A stretch of 64,000 nt of DNA from Paraescarpia echinospica (taxonomy: Eukaryota > Annelida > Polychaeta > Sabellida > Siboglinidae), in assembly GCA_020002185.1 (NCBI GenBank), contig CM034531.1, positions 40,843,690 to 40,907,689 on the forward strand. The letters run 5' to 3'. Below are positions 12,001-22,077 of the stretch, in pieces. The position numbers were made by a program, and so were the translations under genes. How positions within the stretch are numbered: position 1 is the stretch's first letter; each line of letters opens with the position of its first letter. The notes beneath the pieces are model-generated. The model was not told the origin of the DNA, did no database searches, and was given only the letters and a program-made list of their open reading frames with translations.

Positions 12001-15000
12001 ATATGGATATTGTATTTGTGCATATACACATACATATCAAGTACATTGATGTGTACTATTGACAACTAGTATTTGTTTATTTTAACATACCATTGATACT
12101 CCAATACATGCATATATGTAATCAAGTAATCTCGGTTTCTTTTCTTTTCCTGCACATTTACATTTACATTTGCATTTCCTTTGGTAAAATTGAGTTGAAA
12201 CAAATTATTATTGTGGCTTCTATGAGAGCGACTGTTATTGTCTTAATAGGAGTCACAGACCCCATCTAATTTGAAATTACACTGCATTTGTATATATGAA
12301 TATATATGCCTATTCATGTTACGTTAATTTGATATTATACACATATTGTAATTGGGGTCTAAATAAAACTTTCTTGTTCTTGTTCTTAAGGTTAAACTCA
12401 GTATGAGGAGAAACCTTGAAAGGCCAACAGCCAAAAGTAAGAGAAAATTGCAGAAGATCAGGATAGGTGAAGAAGTGTTGCCAAGTGGATGGACCAGATC
12501 GAGTGATGTGGCCTCACCCAGCAAGGGACAAGGGGAAGAAAATGAAGTCTGGAAAAGGGCTTGTCTGTAGGATTTTTTTGTTCTCGGGGTTTTTTGTTCA
12601 AGCAGGTTTTAAGCAATTGCAACATACAACCTGTTTGTGATAGACTTCCTTTCCAATGCTTGTGTTATTCATCACATACATTGTGTCTCTTGCACACCGT
12701 AATCAAGGTCAGTGTGTTGGTGTGCTTGCTTGTAGAACCGACCACTCATATACCTGGCATTCATCATGTTTGAGGTGTGTGTTGGTATCTTCTGGCCATC
12801 CATGGGCACGATGCGCAGCAGATACGTACCAGAGGCAAGTAAGTATGTCATCTTGGAGACCTAACACACACATATGGTTGCTCCCACCGAGTGACCAACC
12901 TCAGACGCAACAACCCATGTGACATCTCCAAAGTCTGAAATTATATGTGATTTTCATGACATGTAAATTTGTCTAATTTTTAAACTCTTCACATGAGACA
13001 TTTGACCACATATATACAAGAAGTTATAAGTGTAACAAGAGCACTGGTGATGTTTTGTATGTTTAATAATTACCAATATTGAGAAGGTTGTAAAGTTACA
13101 TCTCAGGATCCTCGGTTCTGTTTTACAGAACTTTTTGGACCCTTGTGGTTCCTTTGTCAGTATTATTGTGTGCTGCCCTCTGTTGTCGTATGATGATGTT
13201 GGTGAAGATGCCAAAAACTCCGTTGAGCAGAACAAACGATTCTTTCTGACAGGTAACTTTACAATCTTGTCAATATGAATATATCAGAATCTGGAATCAA
13301 CAACTGAAGATTTCAACATGTTAGTATATTAAACAATTCATATCCCTTTGATTATAGAAAGTTTGATGGACATGTAGTATGAATATATACATATAAATAC
13401 ACTTACAATATCTCTGTGTAGTCTGTGTGTAAGCTGCAGCCATGTTGACATTGCAGCTCGTGCGACAGTGATGAACATCTTCCGGGTTCCACTCAACCTC
13501 ATTGTCATCATCATTCTCACACAGGTGAGTGTCACGGCTACTCATGGTAGAGTCATTAATAATATATCTATTGCCATCTAGAGTTAATTCTCTGGATGGC
13601 AATCTTGTTAAATCTTGTTATAATAAAACATTTTATAATAACATTATGTACCATTTTATTATATTAAAAAGGAGTATATGAGATACTAAGAATGTTCCTG
13701 TTTTATAAACTATCCTTTAGTTATTTTATTATGATGTTTTGTGATGTGGCTTACCACCTCTTTATGTATGTCATCTGTTCCAGCGCACTCTCCTCCCCTC
13801 ACATCCTCTCTCTCCTTCCATTTCTCCTTTGCTTCCTCTCACTCTTCCGCCTTCAATCTCAATGCCTTTCTGTCTCTCTTCACTCCTGTTTCACTCTCCC
13901 TCTGTCTCCCTCCATCCCCCTATTTCCCTCTCCCAACCCTAACCCTCTCCTATCTCTCTTGCACTCTCCCCCCTCCCTCCTGTCACTCTCTCACCCTCTC
14001 TCTCTCCCTCCCTTCCTCCCTCCCTCCCTCCCTCCCTCTCCCTCCCTCCATCCTCGCTTCATCCCTCTCTCTCCCCCTCTGTCTCTTTCTCACACTCTCA
14101 CCTCCCTCCCTCCCTCCCTTTTTACAGTTGATGATGTGTGGTGTTTACAGTGCGTGTGTTGCAAGGTTTCTCCGATGCGTGGTGTTTACAGTCCATGTGT
14201 TGCAGGGTTTCTCCAATGCGTGGTGTTTACAGTCCATGTGTTGCAGAGTTTCTCCAATGTGTGGTGTTTACAGTGCATATGTTGCAGGGTTTCTCTCCAA
14301 TGCTTGGTGTTTACAGTGTGTGTGTTGCAAGGTTTCTCCAATGCGTGGTGTTTACAGTGCATGTGTTGCAGGGTTTCTCTCCAATGCTTGGTGTTTACAG
14401 TGTGTGTGTTGCAAGGTTTCTCTGATGCATGGTGTTTACAGAGTGTGTGTTGCAATGTTTCTCCAATGCATGGTGTTTACAGTGCACGTGTTGCAGGGTT
14501 TCTTGGATATGTGGTATTTACAGTGCATGTGTTGCAAGGTTTCTCTGATGCATGGTGTTTACAGTGCATGTGTTGGAACGTTTCTCCAATGCGTGGTGTT
14601 TACAGTGCATGTGTTGGAGGGTTTCTTGGATGTGTGATATTTACAGTGCATGAGTTGCAAGGTTTCTCCAATGCGTGGTATTTACAGTGCATGTGTTGCA
14701 GAGTTTCTCGGATGCGTGGTGTTTACAGTGCATGTGTTGCAGGGTTTCTCGGATGTGTTTACAGTGCGTGTGTTGCAGGGTTTCTCAGATGCGTGGTGTT
14801 TACACTGCATGTGTTGCAGGGTTTCTCGGATGTGTAGTATTTACAGTGCGTGTGTTGCAATGTTTCTCCGATGCGTGGTGTTTACTGTGTGTGTGTTGCA
14901 GGGTTTCTGCAATGCGTGGTGTTTACAGTGCATATGTTTAAGGGTTTCTCCGATGCATGGTGTTAACTGTGCATGTGTTGCAAGGTTTCTCTGATGTATA

Positions 15001-15350
15001 GTGTTTACAGTGTGTGTGTGTTGCAGGGTTTCACTGATGCGTAGTGTTTACAGTGTGTGTGTGTTGCAGGGTTTCTCTGATGTGTGGTGTTTACAGTTTG
15101 TGTGTGTTGCAGGGTTTCTCTAATGTGTAGTGTTTACAGTGTGTGTGTGTGTTGCAGGGTTTCTCTGATGCGTGGTGTTTACAGTGCGTGTGTTGCAGGG
15201 TTTCTCCAATGCGAGGTGTTTAGTGTGCGTGTGTTGCAGGGTTTCTCTGATGTGGTAGTCTTCCAGTGTTGCGTTGTCTTCCTCCTACTGGCTGCTGCCG
15301 CCCAACACTTGATTTACAGGCAAGTTCAGATGACACTCATCCACACCTAA
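1..15350 (+). CDS. MFSD5: MFSD5-like molybdate-anion transporter, 3' part of gene (5' exons lie left of the window)
   Basis: Multi-pass membrane protein of the major facilitator superfamily (MFSD5/MOT2 family). Exons read as 1-103 (ends in one base of a codon), 632-825, about 6633/6639-6694, 6733-6787, 12736-12838, 13457-13524 and 15240-15350 (stop TAA 15348-15350). Phases agree at every junction except the start of the third visible exon. Family matches: WTENYG, DRRVFCLGAIQSLFE, FAAFM, the junction Q-PVFVMSALALA, FEVCVGIFWPSMGTMRSRY, TRATVMNIFRVPLNL, then a last hydrophobic helix (VVFLLLAAAA). These correspond to the second half of the human protein. Introns hold four minisatellites and a LINE. 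The acceptor of the 6.6-kb exon is not evident, because no AG precedes ACMLVTAALISL in the needed phase. The next intron is only 38 nt. Family assignment is confident; the short C-terminus and that exon are provisional. Confidence 0.88.
104..631 (+). other. MFSD5 intron, with TG/CATG microsatellite
   Basis: Intron between exon 1-103 (donor GTAAGT) and the exon at 632 (acceptor TATGTTTCAG). A TG/CATG-rich microsatellite lies at about 215-310. No coding exon is seen. Confidence 0.8.
826..3161 (+). repeat. 55-bp minisatellite carrying a splice donor in nearly every unit (about 42 copies)
   Basis: Begins exactly at the donor of the MFSD5 exon 632-825 (TTTTATG|GTGAGTGG). The unit is 53-55 bp: GTGAGTGGTCAGATGAGATG, then TTTCTATATGCCAGAGG, then TTCTGCTGTTCTTTTATG. 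Its end copies the exon end and its start copies the donor, so most units keep TATG|GTGAGT; variants are GTAAGT or GTCAGT. A higher-order repeat is visible: the block at about 1023-1350 recurs 328 bp later (six units). Reading on from the exon stays open for about three units, to a TGA at about 991. Confidence 0.95.
3162..3515. other. Intronic unique sequence
   Basis: Unique spacer between two minisatellites inside the MFSD5 intron. No exon, RNA gene or element recognised. Confidence 0.6.
3516..4453 (+). repeat. 20/21-bp minisatellite (about 46 copies)
   Basis: Units are TGTAGTTTCCTGCTGCACCC with or without an extra A before the next unit, so 20-bp and 21-bp forms alternate irregularly. Some units carry CCTACTG instead of CCTGCTG. 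On the + strand every unit is pyrimidine-rich and contains TGTAG, which resembles a weak 3' splice site. The 251-codon open frame on the - strand is a by-product of the period. Confidence 0.95.
4454..5050. other. Intronic unique sequence
   Basis: Unique AT-rich sequence between minisatellites in the MFSD5 intron. No coding exon recognised on either strand. Confidence 0.55.
5055..6165 (+). repeat. 56-bp minisatellite (about 20 copies)
   Basis: Unit TGATCATGTATGGCTGTTGG, then TTGTAATGAGAGCCACGCAC, then GCTGTTTGTTGAAGGT. Copies are very similar, differing mainly at GCAC/GTAC and GAG/GAT positions; one copy near 6070-6100 is truncated. It lies inside an MFSD5 intron and does not touch a recognised exon boundary. 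Confidence 0.95.
6466..6576. repeat. Short imperfect palindrome, possible MITE remnant
   Basis: The left end GGCATGTTTAGAGTGGGGCA and the right end (TTTGCCCCACCTCC...TAAATATGCC) are imperfect inverted repeats around a unique centre. It lies in the MFSD5 intron just upstream of the 6.6-kb exon. No target-site duplication identified. Confidence 0.35.
6695..6732 (+). other. Predicted 38-nt intron of MFSD5
   Basis: Starts GTGAGT and ends TGTTTCAG. Splicing joins ...GATATGCA to ACCTGTG, giving D-M-Q-P-V-F, which aligns with the H-L-Q-P-M-H segment of vertebrate MFSD5. Without removal the frame meets TGA immediately. The length is below that of normal metazoan introns. Confidence 0.6.
7350..8069 (+). 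pseudogene. LINE A ORF1 (coiled coil plus RRM-like, L1 ORF1-type), one in-frame stop
   Basis: ATG at 7350, 240 codons. A single in-frame TAA at 7605-7607 sits where Gln is likely (...DKLQ-stop-YTRRPNL), after which the same frame continues to 8069. Residues about 35-88 are charged and heptad-like (LTKEIRAKDSRIAELETKV), suggesting a coiled coil for trimer formation. The following block (TFHGIAE, DIERSHRLG, RPIIVHF, VFVNEDLT) is typical of L1-type ORF1 nucleic-acid chaperones. The probable role is RNA binding in the retrotransposition particle; one nonsense change appears to be its only break. Confidence 0.8.
8811..11942 (+). pseudogene. LINE A ORF2: APE endonuclease and reverse transcriptase, broken
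   Basis: The segment 8811-9971 encodes the endonuclease: SLNIQSIN, CLQETW, GNIYRPP, ISGDFNIN, TLIDNF and SDHQPYF are the APE signature blocks. A stop at 9969 is followed by the same frame to about 10120, then a shift. The segment 10121-10645 gives the RT start (VIPIFKKDDPSVF, NYRPISLLP). A stop and a shift follow near 10646-10720. The region 10730-11100 holds FLDLSKAFDTIDH, GVPQGCILGPLLF and the catalytic YADD at 11056-11067. A C-terminal region continues to 11942 with another shift near 11500. The element is therefore not autonomous now. Confidence 0.85.
12393..12735. other. MFSD5 intron remainder after LINE A
   Basis: Unique sequence ending in the acceptor GCTTGCTTGTAG at 12735. No exon or element recognised. 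Confidence 0.6.
12839..13456 (+). other. MFSD5 intron
   Basis: Donor GTAAGT at 12839, acceptor TTGACATTGCAG ending 13456. Unique sequence with nothing else recognised. Confidence 0.75.
13780..14125 (+). repeat. Long polypyrimidine (CTCC/CCCT) tract
   Basis: About 340 bases of almost pure C/T on the + strand, with runs of CTCCCTCCCT. It ends in TTTTTACAG at about 14118-14126, directly before the 41-bp acceptor array of the last MFSD5 intron. It behaves formally as a giant polypyrimidine tract upstream of many 3' splice sites. Open frames through it are compositional. Confidence 0.9.
14126..15239 (+). repeat. 41-bp minisatellite carrying a splice acceptor in most units (about 27 copies)
   Basis: Unit GCGTGTGTTGCAGGGTTTCT, then CCAATGCGTGGTGTTTACAG, then T. 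Most units contain GTGTTGCAG|GGTTTCTC; variants have CAAGG. The inferred real acceptor of the last MFSD5 exon is the final copy (GTGTTGCAG|GGTTTCTCTGATG at 15240). The array is thus a tandem amplification of that 3' splice site with the first ~20 exon bases. A 41-bp period rotates through all three frames, which produces long spurious ORFs. Confidence 0.9.
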
Positions 15351-16200
15351 ACCTACACCCTCAAAGATGTGCATAATAATGAGAATTGAAAAAACCACTG
15401 TTGTTCCACGCTAATGAACTTTCCTTAAATACAAAAAACCCTGATTATATGCTATTCACATTTGTAAAAAGGTATAATACCCCATCTCACGCAACACAAA
15501 TTCATGGATCAGCCATCCCTCAAGTTAACTTTACTAAATCTACCGGTATTGTGTAGATAAACGAACACTTAAATTGGTTTATGCACTTGAATATACTGGT
15601 ATCTAAACTTGCATACAATGTCAGCGCACTCTGCAAACCGAGGCATTTCCTCCCATCACACATCCTACTCTCTTAGTATCACCACACCTACAATGTTCCA
15701 CTTTGACAAGGGCAAACAGATACTCCACAAAACTTAACAAATTGATACAATTGCTGTAGACATTGCAAAATGTTGTAGTTTCCCACGCAGACTTGGTCCG
15801 GGCCTGATCTGTACTGGTGTGGGTATGACATGGAGTCTAATTTTATTTTTTAAGTTAATTTCATACTTAACAGCATACATCATTGTATGATGCTTAGTTT
15901 ACTTTTATATCTATTATTCATGCTATTACTATTAATTTTATTATTTTCTTTTCAGGTAAAGGACCTTTTACGTTACATAGATTATAATATATGATTGCAC
16001 TACATCACGTTTAACTCACCTTGACATAATTTACAATTTGCTGCATCATTCTACATAGCTATACAGTATTATAGATGGTTCTCATAATAAGCCCCACAGG
16101 TGATGGGTTTAAAGAGAATATCCCAAGTTACTCTGTAATTTAATTGATTTCTTCACAATTATCTATAATTATTTTGTGTAGCCAAATAAATCATTTCATT
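15351..16200 (+). other. MFSD5 3' UTR and flank with polyadenylation signal
   Basis: Non-coding sequence after the TAA at 15350. AATAAA at 16185-16190 is the best visible polyadenylation signal. No CDS recognised. Confidence 0.45.
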
Positions 16201-16589
16201 CAATGTAACAAGTTTAATCCTATAATTAAAATGGCAATATCTTGTAAAAATATCTTTAAATAAGATCAGAGGTAAAACCTACTATTACAAAAATAAGATA
16301 GAAGTAAAATCTAACTTTATATAATATTGTCAATCATAGTTGGTTAGAACTGTTGAGCTACAGACTATTTATTTGTTTTCATTGCAGACTGACTTTATTC
16401 CAAGAGCCGCCCAAGAAACAAGGAAATAATGGTGATGTGAAAGACACATTGCTGGTAGCATAGATATTAGGAGCAAGTTGGTGCCATAAATGACAGCAGT
16501 TTGCCGAATGCAACTGGAAGTGAATGCCAGGAAGCAGTTGATCTCATCATTTTGGAAGTGTCTGTCATTAGTGTCACAAAAGGGGTCTT

Positions 16590-16700
16590 GCCTCGACAAT
16601 AACACTGGCCCGGCGCCTTTCTTGCTGTCGGGCCAATTCGGGCCACCAGTTTTCATATTTTACTGGCCTGACGGGCCACTGGTTTCAATCTGATTGACCA
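16590..16700. repeat. Remnant of a GGCC-rich repeat related to the element at 49233
   Basis: Contains CCTCGACAATAACACTGGCC and GGGCCACTGGTT, resembling the terminal GGCCTTGACATTA...CACTGGCC of the 49233-49945 element. Probably a fragment of the same family. Confidence 0.4.
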
Positions 16701-17376
16701 CTGTTGTGTTTCCGGTAATCCGATCCTTATTAGCAAAACGGGAAGACCTTACAGCCTAATCTTTTTATTTGATATTTCAATCAATGTTCGTTTTGTTACA
16801 TTTGTTATAACTAATTACACGTCGGTGACTACCCATGCGGATACGATGATATGTATGCACTGCCAAACTCATTTGTGTCCGCCCATGTGATTGGCGAATG
16901 ACGGCGGTCAGTAATTATTAACCAATAAGCAGTCTTCTGACTGACTGAGGACAGGAATCTCATCAACCATTGGAAGAGTTTGCTAAGGATTTTCATGCTT
17001 ATGTGACACACAATTATTTGGTGCCATTTTATTGTTCCCCATGTCATGCCTGGCTAGGCTGATTGGGGGTACATAGACATGACTGACTGGGCGTATGCAG
17101 ATGTTCTTATGTCACTGGGAGGTTGATGGTAGGTAGAAATAACTGATGAGATATGGGTGACTGGTGTTAATACAGTGTGTTAATACAGCTACGTTGCAAA
17201 CAAGACATGTACAGTGAAAGCAGGGTGAGGGCAGACATTCCCAATGAGCAGTTTTGCACTGTTTACACCAAAGAAGATCTCACCACAATACCCACTCTTC
17301 ACAACAGCTTACATCCAGACATGACAGGAATCAGTACTAGTGTAAAATGGCATCACAAAGCTCCTTAAAACCTAAA
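16701..17376. other. Intergenic unique sequence
   Basis: No gene, RNA or element recognised between the MFSD5 3' flank and the LINE remnant. Confidence 0.5.
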
Positions 17377-19070
17377 CCCTCAGAAAGCAGCTGGCCCGGA
17401 TGGCATTCCCTGCCGTCTTCTACAGTCAGTAGCAAATGAGCTCGCTCTTGCACTCGCACAACTGTTCCAAAGATCATTACAAACGAGAAATTCCTGCAGT
17501 ATGGAAACATGCAATGGTACAACCAGTGTTTAAGAAAGGAGACCGAAGCCAGGTTGCAAACTATAGACCTGTCTCCCTCACATGCATCTACTGTAAACTA
17601 CAGACTTATCACCCTCACATGCATCTGCTGTTAACTATAGACCTGTCTCCCTCACATGCATCTGCTGTAAACTATAGACCTGTCTCCCTCACATGCATCT
17701 GCTGTAAACTATAGACCTGTCTCCCTCACATGCATCTGCTGTAAACTATAGACCTTTCTCCCTCACATGCATCAGCTGTAAACTATAGACCTGTCTCCCT
17801 CACATGCATCTGCTGTAAACTTCTCAAACATGTCATCAGATCTGAGGTTAGTGCACATCTGGACCAAAAACAACACTGAGTGCATCACCACTACCCAACA
17901 CAGTTTTTGGAAACTGAGATCATGTGAAACAGCTATTACTAACCATTGACGACCTGGCAACTGAACAAGATAAAGAGGACAGACCGACACAATCCTTCTA
18001 GACTTTGCCAAGGCCTTCGACAAACTCCCATACCAGCGGCTCCTCAAAAAGTTTGACCACTATGGCGTCTGAGGCCATACACTAAAATGGATCGACGCAT
18101 TCCTCTCTCGCAGAACACAGGAAGTAGTTGTTGAGGGAACAGAATCATCAACAGGGAACGTTATCTCTGGAGTACCCCAGGGATCTGTCCTGGGACCAAC
18201 ACTCTTCTTGATATACATAAAAGACATCGGAGACAACATCCAAAAAAACAGACTGCGGATGATACCATCCTGTATTGTCCCATAAAAACACCAATGACAG
18301 CAAGAGACTCCAACAAGACCTGGACGCTCTGGAGTTGTGGATACAGACATGGCAAATGCAATTCAACTTAAACAAATGCCATGTGATGACAGTCACAAAA
18401 AGTCCAAAGGCTGCCTACATGGTCAGACCCTCAAAAAGAAACCAGCATAAAGTACCTCGGTGTTGAGATTAATGAACATCTCCACTGGGAGAAACACATG
18501 AACGTCACCACAGCAAAGGCAAATAAGACGAGCGCCTTCATCTATAGAAACCGGAAAGGATGCCCAGCCACCGTACAGTCACACTGCTTCAAAGGTCTAG
18601 CACATCCAGTACTGGAATATGCCTCGGTAGTCTTGGATCCCCATCAGATGAAGCTCAAATCTGACATTGAGATGGTCCAGAGGAGAGCCGCCAGGTTGAC
18701 CTTTCATGATTTTAGAACAACGACAAGCACCTCTGATCTCGTTGCCAGACTTGAGCTTCCAAAGAAACATTGACAAGGTCTGTATGATGCACAAAGTCAT
18801 AAATGGCCTTGTCGACATCACACTTCCCACTGAAATACATCAGCCACACTTGCATACAACCAGAGGACATAATTACAAACTGATGATTCCATACTCCAAG
18901 ACTGACACACCTCCATTAATTTTCCCCTCGGCTGCACGTCTCTTGAACACCATCACATAGGCCGCACCAGATACCACCTCGCTAGTAGCTTTCAAGCTGC
19001 AGCTTGGAGGCTGCACAGCAAACTAATCCCACAGTCCATGCCACGTAATATTTAAGGACAGTGAAGTTTT
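17377..19070 (+). mobile_element. Jockey/CR1-like LINE reverse transcriptase remnant (LINE E)
   Basis: A decayed RT with frameshifts and stops. The blocks AAGPDGIPCRLL (about 17390), AVWKHAMVQPVFKKGDRS, NYRPVSLT, DFAKAFDKLP (about 18000), ISGVPQGSVLGPTLF (about 18165-18210), YLGVEINEHLHWEKH (about 18450) and EYASVVLDPH / VQRRAARL (about 18610-18700) are in order. No endonuclease or ORF1 is seen, so it is 5'-truncated. A 37-bp minisatellite has grown inside it at 17557-17830. Confidence 0.85.
17557..17830 (+). repeat. 37-bp minisatellite inside LINE RT coding sequence (about 7 copies)
   Basis: Unit TGCATCTGCTGTAAACTATA then GACCTGTCTCCCTCACA. It encodes NYRPVSLTCICCKL, the conserved RT block, in its first and last copies; because 37 is not a multiple of 3, inner copies shift frame. 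The array therefore arose by amplification of transposon coding sequence after or during decay. Confidence 0.9.
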
Positions 19071-20095
19071 TTTAACCAGTTTGATTCACCATGTATATGG
19101 TTTTTAATTAAATTTTGAAAAGCCAGCATCACGTGCACCAAATAAATACCTGGTACTGACACTTTGCACGATTAAACTTTGGTCATACAATACTGTTAAC
19201 TTTGGTAATATGATATCAATGAACAGCATTCTTGAGTTGTAAAACATCTCGTGTGCCATATGAATTCTGACATGTATAGACTGTTTTTATATAATGTTGG
19301 TATATTTACATTACAGGTAAATTAAAATAATTCACTTGTACGGAACATGATGTAGATATTTATAGAACATAAAATGTGTAGCAGTTATTGTGAATATGAT
19401 ATCTGATATGCAAATAAAATGGGCCATTGTCAAATATAATAGCCGAGTTGTTAGTAGGTCCACACTCCACACTTGACCCACAATTCTCCGAATGCCACCA
19501 TAAGTATTGCAACTAGACTACCACACCATATTCTGTGTACAACAGATGTGAAGGAAAGCGCAGAGATACCTAGTACTATTTATTGTTCAGAACTCTTGCC
19601 GTGTAGGAACAAATATTTGTGCTGAGCAAACATACGGCCTTAAGATTTCCTTGTATCCCATTTTATTATCAGCCAAAAATGCCCCATATGTGTCAGAGAT
19701 TAATCTCCTGAACAGATGCTTATCAATTACATAACTATAACCACCTTGGCTGCAGACAGCTCAAGGAATGTCATCTTTTTCACAAAATTCATTGAAATGA
19801 GATTAATGAAACAAATCAAATTGAGGAGGCACCTTTACTGAAATGCTGCCCAGGAAGTCTGAAACACTTTTCTTTAAAAACCAGATGAGCTGTTCATCCT
19901 GCAGCTCTTCTTCACTGGCTTCAACCAACAGTTCCGTCTTGCCAGTGAGTTAAGTTCAACAATACAGGTGTAAACCCTGCACATTTATATCTCTAACTAA
20001 ATCCTGATGTGCCAACTTTCTCAAGGCCCATACCTGAAGTACATCACAAGATAAACATATTGGAAAGTTCTACCAAAACATTTACATACTTTCTA
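19071..20095. other. Intergenic AT-rich sequence
   Basis: Unique sequence; no coding region, RNA gene or clear element recognised. Confidence 0.5.
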
Positions 20096-20097
20096 AA

Positions 20098-21185
20098 TTG
20101 CCAAGTCACCACACAGAACCTCCTGATAGTCATGGCACTGGCATCAAGTACATTGCATGTTGCCTACAACCCCTGAATGCCAGCTGTCAACCACAGAACC
20201 TCCTGACAGTCATGGCACTGGCATCAAGTATATTGTATGTCACCTACAACCTCCTGACAGTCATGGCACTGGCATTAAGTAGATTGTATGTCACCTACAA
20301 CCTCCTGACAGTCATGGCACTGGCATCAAGTACATTATATGTCACCTACAACCTCCTGACAGTCATGTCACTGGCATCAAGTACATTGTATGTCACCTAC
20401 AACCTCCTGACAGTCATGTCATTGGCATCAAGTACATTGTATGTCACCTATAACCTCCTGACAGTCATGGCACTGGCATCAAGTACATTGTATGTCACCT
20501 ACAACCTCCTGACAGTCATGTCATTGGCATCAAGTACATTGTATGTCACCTACAACCTCCTGACAGTCATGTCACTGGGATCAAGTACATTGTACGTCGC
20601 CTACAACCCCTGAATGTCAGCTGTCAACCACAGAACCTCCTGACAGTCATGGCACTGGCATCATGTACATTGTATGTCACCTACAACCTCCTGACAGTCA
20701 TGTCATTGGCATCAAGTACATTGTATGTCACCTATAACCTCCTGACAGTCATGGCACTGGCATCAAGTACATTGTATGTCACCTACAACCTCCTGACAGT
20801 CATGTCACTGGCATCAAGTACATTGTATGTCGTCCACAACCTCCTACAGTCATGGCACTGGCATCAAGTACATTGTATGTCACCTACAACCTCCTGACAG
20901 TCATGGCACTGGCATCAAGTACATTGTATGTCACCTACAACCTCCTGACAGTCATGGCCCTGGCATCAAGTACATTGTATGTCGCCTACAACCACAGAAC
21001 CTCCTGACAGTCATGTCACTGGCATCAAGTACATTGTATGTCACCTACAACCCCTGACAGTCATGTCACTGGCATCAAGTACATTGTATGTCACCTACAA
21101 CCCCTGACAGTCATGGCACTGGCATCAAGTACATTGTATGTCACCTACAACCCTTGAATGCCAGCTGTCAACCACAGAACCAGTC
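20098..21185 (+). repeat. 51-bp minisatellite (about 20 units)
   Basis: Unit TGACAGTCATGGCACTGGCA, then TCAAGTACATTGTATGTCAC, then CTACAACCTCC. Longer spacer forms containing CTGAATGCCAGCTGTCAACC recur at about 20172, 20610 and 21150. Because 51 is a multiple of 3, long open frames appear (repeating LLTVMALASSTLYVTYN), but there is no start context, codon logic or homology to support a gene. It lies beyond the CXXC1 3' end. Confidence 0.93.
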
Positions 21186-21319
21186 ATGACACCGACATCA
21201 AGTACAATAATATTGTGAACCCTCGGCCCTCATAAACACACTTGTTTGAGGGTAACACAGATGACAAGACTATTTAACTGTGGACGACATTTGATAGTTT
21301 AGGTAAGACTTGCAAAACA

Positions 21320-21600
21320 AATGCAGAGCTTAAAATTCCCAGTTGTCCGATTGTCAGAAATTGTCAAATGAATTAATCATCGGACAAGCAAATCTGTTCC
21401 TATTGGTTGTCCGTGGGACAACTGAGCCATTTGCAGCACAGATAACTAAGAATTATTAATACATCTAATTTGTTGCCCTTTGATTAAGGACAAGTAGATT
21501 TTGAAACATAGTTTCCATGGAATAAGTGAATTACGGAGAAGCGGAGAAGTTAATTCTTTATTTCCATTGGACAAGTAGATAATTTAACAAATTTTGACAC
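21320..21600. repeat. Interspersed repeat with GTTGTCCG / GGACAAGTAG motifs
   Basis: Contains CCCAGTTGTCCGATTGTC near the start, a central GTTGTCCGTGGGACAAC and TTGGACAAGTAGATAATT near the end, giving weak inverted termini. A related segment is at 54214-54320. Possibly a MITE family. Confidence 0.4.
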
Positions 21601-22077
21601 TTGCATATGCAATGCACAATTAAAACAGTTATCAATGTTTTACACAGGGCCACACGGTATTACGTACAAATGAATATCCATCAATCTTGCCATTTGAGCA
21701 ACCACCAGTTTGTTAGAAATGTACAAATGCTGATGTTGCTGATTCCACAACATTCAGTCTAGCAACATTAGGACCATATTTGAGATGCACCATTCACAGT
21801 GTAACTGTCCATAAAAATCACGTGCTGTGGGTGGCACACTTCAAACTCAACGATTCTAATTACGACAGGCAGATTTTGGCACACTGGCAAGATGCCATTC
21901 TTCGATGGAGCTCACTCATTCACTCACCAACTCATACAGAGTAAAACATCCAGAAGAGTGACTGTGTAACAGTGGTGTCTGCCTTCTCTGTTTCACCCAG
22001 TGAAGATCATCTCTCAATCTTCTTCTTGCATTAAAAGAAACAAGTGAATCATGACTCACTGATATATACATTGAGTA

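Larger units (their letters stand above)
7141..12392 (+). mobile_element. Non-LTR retrotransposon (LINE A), ORF1 + endonuclease/RT ORF2, inactivated
   Basis: About 5 kb, inserted in an MFSD5 intron in sense orientation. ORF1 is at 7350-8069 and ORF2 at 8811-11942, both broken. The 3' region runs to AATAAAACTTTCTTGTTCTTGTTCTT at about 12361-12390, that is, a polyadenylation signal followed by a (TTCTTG)n tail. The 5' boundary is set only approximately. ORF2 has an APE endonuclease followed by a reverse transcriptase of the CR1/L2/jockey group. AT-rich codon use separates it from the host exons. No target-site duplication could be confirmed. Confidence 0.85.

Noticed and set aside
13100..13260. 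Possible extra MFSD5 exon between 12838 and 13457
   Set aside because: Exons 12736-12838 and 13457-13524 join in phase to PEATRATVMN, matching the family without an insertion.
13692..14994. Long + strand open frames (381 and 298 codons) rich in Ser/Pro/Leu then CVLQGFS repeats
   Set aside because: They run through the polypyrimidine tract and the 41-bp array in an MFSD5 intron. The composition and period explain the open frame.
16369..16693. Overlapping 67- and 95-codon frames downstream of MFSD5
   Set aside because: No homology, no splice or start context, and they overlap a GGCC-rich repeat remnant.
20098..21057. 171-codon and related frames of LLTVMALASSTLYVTYN repeats
   Set aside because: 51-bp minisatellite (17 codons per unit); no gene-like boundaries.
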